Below, one piece after another: positions 44,413-53,682 of a stretch of DNA of 64,000 bases. The notes beneath the pieces were generated by a model. It ran no database searches and had not been told where the DNA came from. It saw only the letters and a program-made list of their open reading frames with translations. The DNA is from Siminovitchia acidinfaciens (GTDB taxonomy: Bacteria > Bacillota > Bacilli > Bacillales > Bacillaceae_C). The position numbers were made by a program, and so were the translations under genes. Each line of letters starts with the position of its first letter. Position 1 is the first letter of the stretch. The stretch lies in the NCBI RefSeq assembly GCF_003605385.1, contig NZ_QYTV02000006.1, forward strand, positions 97,225-161,224, given 5' to 3'.

Positions 44413-44766
44413 TTATGCTTGTTTTTGCAATGGAGCAAATTCATGGACCCAAACCTTCATGCTCGGTACCCATTTCATCCCGGGATGGTAGGACAAAATG
44501 ACGTTTTTATAATCTTCAAGGCTTGTATATCCTTCCTGCCTTGCATGTTTATCAGTCATTTCGCCGAGACTTTGAGAGTAGACATTCTCGACAATAAATT
44601 GTGCGCCTTGCAATTCCATAATTTCGCCGATATCCGCATAGCGTCCATTTCTTCTGGTTGCTGTCTTCTCCCCTTTGAGGACCTTTTCCACATCTGACGG
44701 AACGGTTACCAGGCGCTCAATTGTACATGTTTTCGGAGGCAAGTTAGCGTTATTTTTTTCATTCAT
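44413..44766 (-). CDS. ASCH/PUA-like domain protein
   Basis: About 117 aa resembling an ASCH domain: VEKVLKGEKTATRRNGRYADIGEIMEL near residue 28 is the typical R-x-G-K-K-T-x-T-R-R stretch followed by a strand, and the end reads KVWVHEFAPL. ASCH domains are small RNA-binding-like folds with unclear function. I chose ATG 44766, with AAGGGTGG eight bases upstream, over a GTG four codons earlier. Confidence 0.72.
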   Translation of the reverse strand: MNEKNNANLPPKTCTIERLVTVPSDVEKVLKGEKTATRRNGRYADIGEIMELQGAQFIVENVYSQSLGEMTDKHARQEGYTSLEDYKNVILSYHPGMKWVPSMKVWVHEFAPLQKQA

Positions 44767-44831
44767 TTCTATAACCACCCTTATACAAAGAATCTATATT
44801 TATATATTATCATATCTGGGGATTTTCCTTT

Positions 44832-45332
44832 TTAAAAATAATTCAATAGCTGTTTATAAATAACAACAATTTCATCCATTTTAATTCGGACAAGCCCACT
44901 GGAAGATGGAGCTACAAACTCAATAACTCCGGGTACGACAGGATCTTTTTGTGCGCCCCAATCTACATCTTTTCTTCGGCTGTACTGCTGATACACACCT
45001 TTTCCTACAAAGCAGGCAATCTTTGGGCGATAGGTTGTGATTTTCTTTATCAGTTCATCTCTTCCCTGTTTATATTCCGCAGATGATATTTCCTGGGCGT
45101 TCCTTGTTGGCCTTGATACGATATTTGTGAATCCGTATCCTTTCTGCAACAATGTAAAGTCCTTATCTGCGTCAACTTTCCTGTCGGTCAGCCCGGCTTT
45201 ATATAAAATAGTCCAGAAACGGTTAGTCGGATTGGCATAGTGGTGACCTGTTTCACTTGACCGGATACTTGGATTGAAACCGATGAACAGGACATCAAGG
45301 TCTTCCTTTAAGTGGTCGGGAATAGGTTTCAT
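44832..45332 (-). CDS. mug: G/U mismatch-specific DNA glycosylase (Mug)
   Basis: A 166-aa uracil-DNA glycosylase superfamily protein of the Mug/TDG family. The active-site motif is GFNPSIRSSETGHHYANPTNRFW near residues 18-40, with the catalytic Asn in GFNPS, and the C-terminal VAPSSSGLVR loop inserts into DNA. It removes uracil and ethenocytosine opposite guanine. The ATG follows AAAAGGAGCGG. Confidence 0.9.
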   Translation of the reverse strand: MKPIPDHLKEDLDVLFIGFNPSIRSSETGHHYANPTNRFWTILYKAGLTDRKVDADKDFTLLQKGYGFTNIVSRPTRNAQEISSAEYKQGRDELIKKITTYRPKIACFVGKGVYQQYSRRKDVDWGAQKDPVVPGVIEFVAPSSSGLVRIKMDEIVVIYKQLLNYF

Positions 45333-45361
45333 AAAGCCGCTCCTTTTCTTAATCTTTTGAT

Positions 45362-45393
45362 AAAAACAGGAGCCGTACCCGAGGGCGGCTCCA
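45362..45393 (-). terminator. terminator of ilvE
   Basis: Stem GGAGCCG / CGGCTCC followed on the minus strand by TGTTTTTATC, about 20 bases after the ilvE stop. Confidence 0.8.
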
Positions 45394-45412
45394 AATTAAG
45401 GCGATGCCTCTA

Positions 45413-46486
45413 TTAATCCACTTTCACACGCCAACCAAACGGATCTTCTTCCTTGTCCGTTTGAATTCCGGTTAATGTTTTGTACACTTTTAGTGATAAA
45501 TCACCAGTTTTACCGTCATTGATAAGCATTTTTTCATTATTCCAGAACAATTCCCCGATTGGTGAAATAACTGCAGCCGTACCGGAGCCAAATGCTTCTT
45601 CCAACTGGCCTTTTTGATAAGCCTCGTGCAATTCATCAATGGAAATTCTTCTCTCAGATACTGGTACCCCCCAGTATTTTAACAATTCGATGACTGATTT
45701 TCTTGTAATTCCTTCAAGAATACTTCCGCTTAATTCAGGTGTAACCACTTCACCGTTGATTTTGAAAAATACATTCATACTGCCGACTTCTTCAATGTAT
45801 TTCTTTTCATTACCGTCAAGCCATAGGACTTGTGAGTAGCCGGATGCACTGGCCTTTTCCTGTACAAGCATGGCACCTGCATAGTTTCCGGCTGTCTTGG
45901 CATTACCTGTTCCGCCTCTAACGGCACGAACATAGTCACTCTCGACAGCAATTTTCACCGGATCCATCCCTTCTTTATAGAAGGACCCCACAGGAGACAT
46001 GATAATCATAAATCTATAGTTTTGAGATGGCGTTACGTCCAAGTTCGGTTCAGTAGATATAATAAAAGGCCGAATATATAAAGACATTCCTTCCATATTA
46101 GGAACCCAGTCGCGGTCAATGGCAACAAGCTTTTTCAATGCTTCCAGAGCAAGCTCTTCGTCCACTTCCGGAATACACATCCGGACGCTTGACCTGTTAA
46201 GCCTTTTTATATTTTCATCAGGTCTGAACAGAAATACTTCTTCATTCTCCGATAAGTATGCTTTCAGGCCTTCGAAAATTGTTTGTCCGTAGTGAAAGAT
46301 CGTAGCTGCCGGATCTAACGTAATTGGCTGATACGGAACGATTCTTGGATCATACCATCCTTTTTCTCTGGAATAATCCATGATAAACATATGGTCGGTG
46401 TATGTCTTTCCAAACTTCAAGTTTGAAAAAGAGGGTTTTTCTTTACGATTGGTACTTAGTTGGATGTCAATTTGATTCTTCAACAC
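45413..46486 (-). CDS. ilvE: branched-chain amino acid aminotransferase
   Basis: About 357 aa, fold-type IV PLP aminotransferase. The catalytic PLP Lys is expected in GGTGNAKTAGNYAGAM near 195, YGQTIFEGLKAY near 70 starts the substrate loop, and EEVGSMNVFFK near 245 is typical of the class. It matches B. subtilis IlvK/YbgE in length and converts leucine, isoleucine and valine to 2-oxo acids and back. The start is GTG 46486 with GAAGGAGA upstream. It is a single gene with its own terminator; no T-box was seen in front of it. Confidence 0.88.
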   Translation of the reverse strand: MLKNQIDIQLSTNRKEKPSFSNLKFGKTYTDHMFIMDYSREKGWYDPRIVPYQPITLDPAATIFHYGQTIFEGLKAYLSENEEVFLFRPDENIKRLNRSSVRMCIPEVDEELALEALKKLVAIDRDWVPNMEGMSLYIRPFIISTEPNLDVTPSQNYRFMIIMSPVGSFYKEGMDPVKIAVESDYVRAVRGGTGNAKTAGNYAGAMLVQEKASASGYSQVLWLDGNEKKYIEEVGSMNVFFKINGEVVTPELSGSILEGITRKSVIELLKYWGVPVSERRISIDELHEAYQKGQLEEAFGSGTAAVISPIGELFWNNEKMLINDGKTGDLSLKVYKTLTGIQTDKEEDPFGWRVKVD

Positions 46487-46557
46487 GAGCTCTCCTTCTC
46501 TCCTATAATCTATTTTCATTAGATAACAAAGTATATAGTTACACTAAGTTTTCTTTT

Positions 46558-46772
46558 CTTTTTAGAAAAGTATGCCTTATGTCCGGCTCCGATGGACAGG
46601 AGGTCCTAGTGCACCGCCGCACTGGAAGTGCTAGTGCTAGCGCTAGTGCAAGCGACAGGATGTCGCGCCTGAGGCGGCCAGGCGCATCCATTCAAGGTCA
46701 CAAGCTTATTCAGGATCAAAATTCGTCTTGTGCTTGTCGCCTTAGACTGTGCGCCTTGCGCTTTTCTTATTA
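46558..46772. repeat. GC-rich interspersed repeat element, copy A
   Basis: Between ilvE and proA lies a GC-rich island unlike its AT-rich surroundings. It is bounded by inverted ends: TTTAGAAAAGTATGCC on the left and the reverse of AAGAAAAGCGCAAGGC on the right. Read on the minus strand its centre (GCCTGGCCGCCTCAG, GCGACATCCTGTCGC, then TCCTGTCCATCGGAGC) matches the start and end modules of the 57-bp repeat at 62.4 kb, but the middle is shortened and scrambled. It holds CTAG-rich short repeats. No protein is supported. Confidence 0.7.
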
Positions 46773-46785
46773 ACATTTAATCACT

Positions 46786-48057
46786 TTACTCGCGAATCTG
46801 TCCATTTCCGGATACGAAGAACTTCGTCGATGTAAGAGCGTTGAGTCCCATCGGCCCGCGGGCATGAAGCTTTTGTGTGCTGATTCCAATTTCGGCGCCG
46901 TACCCAAATTCGAATCCGTCGGTGAATCTCGTAGAAACATTATGATAAACGGTTGATGCATCAACTCCTGTCAGGAACTTCTGCGCGTTTTCTTCATTCG
47001 AAGTTACAATGGCTTCAGAATGCTTAGTTCCATATTCGTTGATGTGTTTAATTGCTTCATCCACGTCATTTACCACTTTAACACTCACAACAAGCCCCAG
47101 GAATTCCGTTGCCCAATCTTCCTCACTTGCTGCTATCGCTAGTGGATAGGTCTTGCAAACATCCGTGTCTCCATGGATTTTCACATTGTTCTGGGCAAGT
47201 TTTCGAAGCAGTTCGTTGCCGTGTTTCCCAAACCAGTCTTTTTGTACAAGAATTGATTCAATTGCATTACAAACCGATGGTCGCTGCAGCTTGGCATTTA
47301 ATACAATATTTTCCGCCATTCCACTATCTGCAAATTCATCGATGTACACATGACAGTTGCCGGCACCCGTTTCAATGACAGGTACAGTGGATTCCCGGAT
47401 GACCGTTTCGATCAGTTGCTTACCTCCACGGGGAATCAATACATCAAGGTAATCGTTAAGGCGGAAAAGCTCTTTGGCTGTTTCCCTGCTAGTGTCCTCA
47501 ATAAGTTGGACCGCGTCCTCAGGAATCTGACTGTTTTTGAGCGCTTGGTGAATCGACTGGACTAGCGCTAAATTTGAGTGCTTTGCAGATGAGCTTCCTC
47601 TTAAAATAACTGCATTGCCAGTTTTTAACGATAAGGTGGCCGCATCAATGGTTACATTTGGCCTGGCTTCATAAATCATGCCAATTACGCCGACGGGGAC
47701 CCTTTTTTTCTCAATCGTCATCCCGTTTTCCTTTTCAATCGACTCTAAAGTTTCGCCAATAGGATCTTTTAAATCTATTAAAAGCTTAATTGCGTCGGAC
47801 ATATCTTGAACTCGTTGTTCATTTAGCATGATACGGTCCAGGATGGAATCAGTCAGGCCTTTTTCTCTTCCGTCCTGCAAATCCTTTTCGTTTTCCTGTA
47901 AGATATATTTCTTATCTTTCAGTAGTTGTTCGGAAATTAAGCCGAGCGCATTATTTTTTTCTTCTGTAGTTCGATTTACGAGCTTCCTGCTTGCTATTAA
48001 CGCTGCTTTTCCTTTGGCTTCGACTTCACTTACGCTAACTTTTTCTTTTAGTTCCAT
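46786..48057 (-). CDS. proA: gamma-glutamyl phosphate reductase
   Basis: A 423-aa aldehyde-dehydrogenase-fold enzyme. The catalytic Cys is in [14 protein letters not shown] near 262, with [27 protein letters not shown] near 130-160 and [20 protein letters not shown] near the C-terminus, all diagnostic of ProA. It reduces gamma-glutamyl phosphate to glutamate semialdehyde, the second step of proline synthesis. The ATG follows GGAGAGGA. It lies 37 bases after proB and shares the T-box-controlled transcript. Confidence 0.94.
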   Translation of the reverse strand: MELKEKVSVSEVEAKGKAALIASRKLVNRTTEEKNNALGLISEQLLKDKKYILQENEKDLQDGREKGLTDSILDRIMLNEQRVQDMSDAIKLLIDLKDPIGETLESIEKENGMTIEKKRVPVGVIGMIYEARPNVTIDAATLSLKTGNAVILRGSSSAKHSNLALVQSIHQALKNSQIPEDAVQLIEDTSRETAKELFRLNDYLDVLIPRGGKQLIETVIRESTVPVIETGAGNCHVYIDEFADSGMAENIVLNAKLQRPSVCNAIESILVQKDWFGKHGNELLRKLAQNNVKIHGDTDVCKTYPLAIAASEEDWATEFLGLVVSVKVVNDVDEAIKHINEYGTKHSEAIVTSNEENAQKFLTGVDASTVYHNVSTRFTDGFEFGYGAEIGISTQKLHARGPMGLNALTSTKFFVSGNGQIRE

Positions 48058-48094
48058 AGAGCTTTCCTCTCCTGTTCATTTATATTGCTATTAA

Positions 48095-49195
48095 TCAGAC
48101 TTTTACCCAGCGGTTGCGGTGTATGACTTCAATTGTCGGAATGAATGTCTCTTTCTTTTCTTCACAGTTTCTTTTTTCAATTAAATCTTTCAAGTCTTGG
48201 GAGGAGTATGTGACTTCTCCTCTTCCCAATAATCCGTTCACACCGAATACCTCGACCACATCCCCTTTATGGAAGTTCCCTTTTACCTTGAAAACTCCTG
48301 CAGGCAGCAGGCTTTTGCCTCTGTATAGAATCGCTTCTTCTGCCCCCTGGTCAACATATACTTTTCCTGAAGTTTCAGAATGGAATGCAATCCATTGCCT
48401 GCTCGTATTTAGGGGGTCCAGCGTTCCGTTGGCAATGTATGTGCCGTCTCCGTTTCCACGCATGATTTCAATCAATTTTTCTTTTCCGCTTCCTTTGCCG
48501 ATGAAGACCGGCACACCAAGGGAAACTGCTGTCTTTGCCGCTAATAATTTGGACTTCATCCCGCCAGTGCCCACTTTTGATCCAGATTCATCAGCAGATG
48601 CAAGCAAGTTCTTTGTAATGTCTTCCAAGTAATCAAATTTCTTTGCAGCGGGATTGGTCCTTGGATTGGAATCATACAGACCATTAATATCGGTTAAAAT
48701 GATCAACATATCCGCATGGATAAAACCGCTGACAAGAGCGGAAAGCATATCATTATCGCCGAATGTCAGCTCGTCAATCGCAACCGTATCATTTTCATTA
48801 ATGATTGGCAGAAGCCCCCTGTCCAAAAGCTCGCTAATCGTTGCAAATGCATTTCGATATCGGGACCGATCGGAAAAATCCCCGCGAGTAAGCAGTATTT
48901 GGGCGGGAATGATATTAAATTCGCTCAGTTTTTCAGTATAAGATTGAATAAGCAGGCTTTGGCCCACTGCCGCTGCAGCTTGCCTGCCTTTAACAGTTAC
49001 CGGGCGGGTCGGATACCCCAAACTACTGAAGCCGGCGGCTACAGCCCCGGATGAAACAAGAATCACTTCGTGATTCGCTTCTCTAAGAGCTGCCAACGCT
49101 TGGACATGGTCCGTAAACTTATCCTGATCGATCTCCCCTCTATCATTGGTCAGAGAACTACTGCCGATTTTAACAACGATCCTTTTTTTTCTCAT
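48095..49195 (-). CDS. proB: glutamate 5-kinase
   Basis: A 366-aa protein: amino acid kinase domain (IVVKIGSSSLTND at the start, LVSSGAVAAG near 52, NENDTVAIDELTFGDND near 140, GGMKSKLLAAK near 215) followed by a C-terminal PUA domain from about 275. It phosphorylates glutamate, the first and feedback-controlled step of proline synthesis. The start is ATG 49195 with AGGAGA upstream, giving the normal family length. A proline T-box leader precedes it, so the operon responds to uncharged tRNA-Pro. Confidence 0.94.
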   Translation of the reverse strand: MRKKRIVVKIGSSSLTNDRGEIDQDKFTDHVQALAALREANHEVILVSSGAVAAGFSSLGYPTRPVTVKGRQAAAAVGQSLLIQSYTEKLSEFNIIPAQILLTRGDFSDRSRYRNAFATISELLDRGLLPIINENDTVAIDELTFGDNDMLSALVSGFIHADMLIILTDINGLYDSNPRTNPAAKKFDYLEDITKNLLASADESGSKVGTGGMKSKLLAAKTAVSLGVPVFIGKGSGKEKLIEIMRGNGDGTYIANGTLDPLNTSRQWIAFHSETSGKVYVDQGAEEAILYRGKSLLPAGVFKVKGNFHKGDVVEVFGVNGLLGRGEVTYSSQDLKDLIEKRNCEEKKETFIPTIEVIHRNRWVKV

Positions 49196-49219
49196 GGGTC
49201 TATCTCCTATTACGTTTAT

Positions 49220-49490
49220 CATTCTTGAATTTATTCAGAAAATAAAATAGCTCTCCCATCCTCATATATAAAGGACGAAAGAGCGCTGCTTCCGCGGTAC
49301 CACCATTATTTGGGTGCAAAAGCACCCCACTTGACCTGATAACGCCAGGAAACGCCCATGTTTTGCATGGGACTCGAGAGGCAGGTTCAACGGGTCTCCA
49401 GTGGCGGAATCTCTCAGCTTGTAAAATCCGCTCTCTTTTCACGGAAAGGTCCATTTACTAGTCCTCTGTCTTCGTTCAACGATCATAGTT
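49220..49490 (-). promoter_or_regulatory. proline T-box riboswitch leader of proBA
   Basis: On the minus strand the leader holds the invariant T-box core TGGTGGTACCGCGG (near 49292-49305), in which TGGT pairs with the ACCA end of the tRNA. Stem I contains GAACCTGCC, placing CCT (49383-49385) as a proline specifier codon. The antiterminator is followed by a terminator with stem GCTCTTTC / GGGAGAGC and tail TATTTTATTTT (about 49230-49285). Uncharged tRNA-Pro should stabilise the antiterminator and raise proBA expression. Confidence 0.9.
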
Positions 49491-49498
49491 TGATTATA

Positions 49499-49527
49499 AT
49501 TATGAAGCTGATTAAAAACTTTGTCAA
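49499..49527 (-). promoter_or_regulatory. sigma-A promoter of proBA
   Basis: Minus-strand TTGACA (49522-49527) and CATAAT (49499-49504) with exactly 17 bases between, just upstream of the T-box leader. Confidence 0.8.
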
Positions 49528-49728
49528 GGCTTGGAAAGGATTAGTCAGACAACACGATAAGACAAAATATTTAAAATAGATAAAAATCAATTTGACGTGC
49601 CGGAATATTTTAAATATAATCGATAATAACTGACTTCTTATGCCAATGCCTAAATTGTCCTTTGGATGTTGTATGTAGAATCAACGTTTTGTCAATAATC
49701 AGGAGTCTATTGAAAGGGGACATCTACA

Positions 49729-51663
49729 TTGGTGAATACATATTTGGCTGTTCATTCCGCTGACAACCTTCATATAAAAATGAGGGAACTGGAATCCGAG
49801 TGGGATTATTTTGTATCCGAAAGACAAAAGCCGAATCGAATACGCCAAATGATTTATCAGTCCTGGAAACGGTGTGAAAAATATGATGTCGATCCGCTGC
49901 AAAAACAAACATCAGTAATCATAGATGATCAAAGTTTATGCGAAACTATCACAAATTCAAAAATCTATGATGCCGCCCTCCCCATCATTCATACATTACA
50001 TGAGCAAATTAAGGGTACTGGCCATCTTATTACGTTGGCAGATGACAAAGGCAGGATTATCCATTTAGAAGGAGAGACCAAAATTATAGCGCAAGCGGAA
50101 GAGATGAGCTTTATCCGCGGGTCAGACTGGAGTGAAAAAGCTGCCGGATCCAATGCGATCGGAACTTCTTTAGCGGTCGGCCATCCAATCCAGATTTTTT
50201 CATATGAGCACTATTGTGAAGGTGTACATCCTTGGAATTGCTCTGCAGCTCCAATAAAAGATCCTCTTTCGGGAAAGATTTTGGGTATTATTGATCTGAC
50301 AGGCCCGAGTCAACTTGCTCAACCTCACTCACTTAGTATAGTTCAAAATATCTCAAAAATGATTCAACAAAACTTTAAGATTCATTCCTTTAGACATAGA
50401 GAGCATTTACAAAAGCACTATGAGGGCTTTACTAAAAGGTGGCATTCCGATTCCGTCATTTTACTTGACGAGATGTTAAACATCGTTCATGCCGATGCCA
50501 AGTGCCGATCCTTACTGCAAATTGATCACTGGAGGCAATTGGCTGCACATTCAGAATTCCAGCATATTAGAAATTCACTGCTGACAAGTAATGAAAGTGA
50601 ATGGGAACTGGACGTTCCTTCTCTACAAATCAAAGTATATGTTCAAATTATTGTCCACGGATTGGAAAGGATAGGTTACCTCCTCCATTTGGAGAAAACT
50701 AACCAAATAAGGAATTTTACCTATTGGGGACGCATCATTGGAAATTCCCAGCCAATGAACCAACTGATTGCCAGAGCAAAAATAGCTGCTCCAACCAGCG
50801 TCCCGATCCTTCTTACAGGTGAGAGCGGTACAGGTAAAGAAGTGTTCGCAAGAGCGATCCATAAAGAGAGTTTTCGTAATCAATCACCTTTTATTGCTAT
50901 TAACTGTGGAGCAATACCTAAAGAATTGATGGCAAGTGAACTTTTCGGATATGAAGCTGGTGCTTTTACAGGTGGAAATCCAAAAGGTAAAGCGGGGAAA
51001 TTCGAAGAAGCACATGGCGGAACATTATTGTTGGATGAAATTGGTGAAATGCCGCTTGACTTGCAAGTCCATCTTTTACGTGTATTACAGGAAAAAGAAA
51101 TAGTAAGGCTTGGTTCTGCCCATCCGAAGCCAATCGATGTTAGAATCATAGCTGCAACTAATAGAAATTTGAAAGAACTTATTGAAAACGGGAAGTTTCG
51201 GGAGGATCTTTATTACAGACTTAACGTTGTGGAGTTCAAAATACCATCACTTAGAGAGCGAAAAGAAGACATCCCGCTCCTAACCCGATATTATATTATC
51301 CATTTTTCAAAAAAACATGGCAGACCGGTACCAACTATCGGAAACGAAGTCCTTTCGCACCTCAACGATTACAATTGGCCAGGCAATATTAGGGAGCTGA
51401 CTAATACGATTGAGTATGCTGTTCTTTTCTCGAGCAACAATCATATTACCCTGGATTCCTTGCCTGACACTATACAAAATTTTCGCCCCATCAATCAGCA
51501 ACTGATTGATGAAAACCCCTCACTTACCTTGCTGGAGGTACAGGAGAAGGAAAAAATTAAACAGTTAATCGAGGAAACGAGCGGAAACTTATCGGAAGTT
51601 GCCAGACGATGTCAGATAGCAAGAACAACGCTTTATCGTAAATTAGAAAAATACCAATTATAA
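49729..51663 (+). CDS. AcoR/AcxR-type sigma-54-dependent activator
   Basis: A 644-aa activator. An N-terminal GAF-type sensor (about residues 60-215) has the AcoR-like stretch AAGSNAIGTSLAVGHPIQIF and HYCEGVHPWNCSAAPI. The AAA+ domain has Walker A LTGESGTGKEVFARAIH, the sigma-54 contact loop GAFTGG and Walker B GGTLLLDEIGEM. The C-terminus is a Fis-type HTH (SGNLSEVARRCQIARTTLYRK). The start is TTG 49729 or GTG 49732, with AAAGGGGA upstream. It faces the acx/sco operon, whose promoter is of the sigma-54 type, and is the obvious candidate to switch it on in response to acetone or a related ketone or alcohol. Confidence 0.88.
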   Translation: MVNTYLAVHSADNLHIKMRELESEWDYFVSERQKPNRIRQMIYQSWKRCEKYDVDPLQKQTSVIIDDQSLCETITNSKIYDAALPIIHTLHEQIKGTGHLITLADDKGRIIHLEGETKIIAQAEEMSFIRGSDWSEKAAGSNAIGTSLAVGHPIQIFSYEHYCEGVHPWNCSAAPIKDPLSGKILGIIDLTGPSQLAQPHSLSIVQNISKMIQQNFKIHSFRHREHLQKHYEGFTKRWHSDSVILLDEMLNIVHADAKCRSLLQIDHWRQLAAHSEFQHIRNSLLTSNESEWELDVPSLQIKVYVQIIVHGLERIGYLLHLEKTNQIRNFTYWGRIIGNSQPMNQLIARAKIAAPTSVPILLTGESGTGKEVFARAIHKESFRNQSPFIAINCGAIPKELMASELFGYEAGAFTGGNPKGKAGKFEEAHGGTLLLDEIGEMPLDLQVHLLRVLQEKEIVRLGSAHPKPIDVRIIAATNRNLKELIENGKFREDLYYRLNVVEFKIPSLRERKEDIPLLTRYYIIHFSKKHGRPVPTIGNEVLSHLNDYNWPGNIRELTNTIEYAVLFSSNNHITLDSLPDTIQNFRPINQQLIDENPSLTLLEVQEKEKIKQLIEETSGNLSEVARRCQIARTTLYRKLEKYQL

Positions 51664-51676
51664 ATACAATAAACAT

Positions 51677-51718
51677 AACGGTTTATCCTTATTTTAAGTA
51701 AAGATAAACCGTTTTTTC
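51677..51718 (+). terminator. terminator of the activator gene
   Basis: Perfect 11-bp stem AACGGTTTATC / GATAAACCGTT followed by TTTTTTC on the plus strand; it lies between the convergent activator and scoB genes. Confidence 0.87.
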
Positions 51719-51725
51719 GCCTATA

Positions 51726-52394
51726 TTAATTAATGTTTTGAAAGACACTTTTGTCTACAAGTAGTTCGGGCTCAGTTACACTCTTAATCTCTTCCACTGT
51801 GTAACCTTCCGAGACTTCAACCAATTTTAGACCCTTTTCAGTTACATCTATTACTGCCCGTTCCGTAATAATTCGATTAACCACACCTTTACCTGTTAAC
51901 GGCAATGTGCAGGATTTTAATATTTTAGGGTTTCCTTGCTTATCGGTATGTTCCATAATGACGATAATTTTCTTAGCACCATGTACCAAGTCCATCGCCC
52001 CGCCCATACCCTTGATCATCTTGCCGGGAATCATCCAATTGGCAAGATCCCCGCTCTCAGATACTTCCATTGCTCCCAAAATTGCCACGTCGATATGGCC
52101 GCCGCGAATCATTCCAAAGGATTCGGCACTATCAAAAAAAGCCGCACCCTTGATGGCAGTAATCGTTTCTTTTCCCGCATTGATTAAATCAGGATCCAAT
52201 TCTTCTTTTGCCGGATAAGGGCCAATCCCTAGCAGCCCATTTTCCGATTGTAAAACGACTTGTTTATCTCTTGGAATAAAGTTCGCGACAAGCGTCGGAA
52301 TCCCTATCCCAAGATTCACATAGTCTCCGCTATTAATTTCTTTCTCTGCTCTTTTTGCAATCCATTCACGTATTTTAGCCTTGTCTTGTTTCAT
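51726..52394 (-). CDS. scoB: 3-oxoacid CoA-transferase subunit B
   Basis: A 222-aa CoA-transferase family I subunit. The catalytic Glu is in [15 protein letters not shown] near residue 50, and [23 protein letters not shown] near 95 is the family signature. With ScoA it moves CoA, usually from succinyl-CoA, to acetoacetate. It is the last gene of the acetone operon. The ATG follows AAGGAGG. Confidence 0.9.
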   Translation of the reverse strand: MKQDKAKIREWIAKRAEKEINSGDYVNLGIGIPTLVANFIPRDKQVVLQSENGLLGIGPYPAKEELDPDLINAGKETITAIKGAAFFDSAESFGMIRGGHIDVAILGAMEVSESGDLANWMIPGKMIKGMGGAMDLVHGAKKIIVIMEHTDKQGNPKILKSCTLPLTGKGVVNRIITERAVIDVTEKGLKLVEVSEGYTVEEIKSVTEPELLVDKSVFQNIN

Positions 52395-52419
52395 GAAACT
52401 TTCCTCCTTTCCGTATAGA

Positions 52420-53109
52420 TCAATTCATAACAGTTAACCGTTCAATCCGCTTCTCCTGCTGTCCCACTATCATCCTTTGAACATAAACTCCTGGTGTATG
52501 AACAGTGCCGGGATCCATCTGACCCGTCTCGACAATTTCACCCACCTCTGCGATGGTAACCTTACCTGCAGCGGCCATCATCGGATTAAAGTTCCTTGCT
52601 GTCTTGTTAAATATCAAATTACCCATAAGGTCTGCTTTATCTGCATAAATGAGACTGAAATCAGCTGTCAGAGCCTCTTCCAGCAGATAGTCTTTACCGT
52701 GGAACGTTCGTACTTCCCGCCCTTCAGATATCAATGTACCTACGCCTGCTGGTGTATAAAAAGCTGGAATGCCTGCTCCACCTGCTCGAATTTTTTCAGC
52801 AAGCGATCCTTGCGGGGTGAGTTGCACTTCTATTTCTCCGGATAGCATTTGTCGTTCGAACTCTTTGTTCTCGCCAACATAAGAGCCTATTATTTTCTTT
52901 ATTTGCTTGTTTTGCAATAATAGTCCAAGTCCCCAATTGTCGACTCCGCAGTTATTTGAAATCACCGTTAAGTCCTTAACATTCTTTTCAGCCAAAGCAA
53001 TTATTAAATTTTCAGGGATACCAACCAATCCAAATCCGCCTACCATTAACACAGCACCATCGTGTATGTCTTTTACCGCTTCTTCAAATGAAGTCAAAAC
53101 CTTTTTCAA
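52420..53109 (-). CDS. scoA: 3-oxoacid CoA-transferase subunit A
   Basis: A 229-aa CoA-transferase subunit A with [14 protein letters not shown] near 20 and [26 protein letters not shown] near 95-120, both typical of ScoA/AtoD. Start is TTG 53109 behind AGGAGG. It sits after acxC with a 71-base gap that holds a small hairpin (GACGGTT / AACCGTC). Its position ties acetoacetate made by acetone carboxylase to acetoacetyl-CoA formation. Confidence 0.9.
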   Translation of the reverse strand: MKKVLTSFEEAVKDIHDGAVLMVGGFGLVGIPENLIIALAEKNVKDLTVISNNCGVDNWGLGLLLQNKQIKKIIGSYVGENKEFERQMLSGEIEVQLTPQGSLAEKIRAGGAGIPAFYTPAGVGTLISEGREVRTFHGKDYLLEEALTADFSLIYADKADLMGNLIFNKTARNFNPMMAAAGKVTIAEVGEIVETGQMDPGTVHTPGVYVQRMIVGQQEKRIERLTVMN

Positions 53110-53180
53110 ACGATTGGCCTCCTCTCGTTATGAATGATTTAACAAAAGACGACGGTTAATAAACCGTCGCCAAATGCACA

Positions 53181-53681
53181 TCATGCTTTACCTGGTAATG
53201 GAACATTGATCCATTCATTATAAAAGGTATCGATATCCGGCTCAAAGTCCTTTAAGACAGGATACCAAGGAGTAACAGCTTCCACTTCCAATTGAGAGGC
53301 ACATCCAGGACAATAATATTCCCTTAAAACTTGCCATTCCGGATCCGGTGACATCAATTTCGGATATACTTCATTCATCTTTTCTTCAGTATCTCGCACA
53401 AAAATATTTGCATACAATTTCCAATTGTCCTTGTAATCACAAAATTCATGTCCGCAGTCGCACTTAACAATTCGGTCCCCATTTTGCTTTTGAACGATAA
53501 ACAGATGTTCCCCGATCGGCAGAAGGATTGGATCGTCCCAAGAAACCCGATCCTGTAAAACGCTTAGATAAATATCGAAGCGTTCCCGATCTTTATGTGA
53601 TGACATCATATTCTTTAATTGATAGAATTCCAGCGTCCCGTCAATGAGTTCCCCAATCATTTTCTTATCGTATTTTGCCAT
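53181..53681 (-). CDS. acxC: acetone carboxylase gamma subunit
   Basis: A 166-aa protein with two Cys clusters, CDCGHEFC near 93 and YYCPGCASQL near 137, in the arrangement expected for a metal-binding AcxC. The ATG follows GCAGGAG directly behind acxB. AcxC is the small subunit of the (alpha-beta-gamma)2 acetone carboxylase. Length agrees with known AcxC proteins (about 168 aa). Confidence 0.9.
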   Translation of the reverse strand: MAKYDKKMIGELIDGTLEFYQLKNMMSSHKDRERFDIYLSVLQDRVSWDDPILLPIGEHLFIVQKQNGDRIVKCDCGHEFCDYKDNWKLYANIFVRDTEEKMNEVYPKLMSPDPEWQVLREYYCPGCASQLEVEAVTPWYPVLKDFEPDIDTFYNEWINVPLPGKA

Positions 53682-53682
53682 A

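Noticed and set aside
46600-46700. CRISPR-like short repeats (CTAGTGCTAGCGCTAGTG)
   Set aside because: The repeats are contiguous and irregular, without spacers of constant length, and no cas genes are present.
48114-48632. A 172-aa open frame antisense to proB, and similar antisense frames in livJ, the dehydratase gene and others
   Set aside because: They lie wholly inside well-supported genes on the other strand, lack binding sites and show no domain.
49200-49454. An 84-aa open frame on the minus strand ahead of proB
   Set aside because: It covers the T-box core, the antiterminator and the terminator; the structured RNA explains the sequence better than coding.
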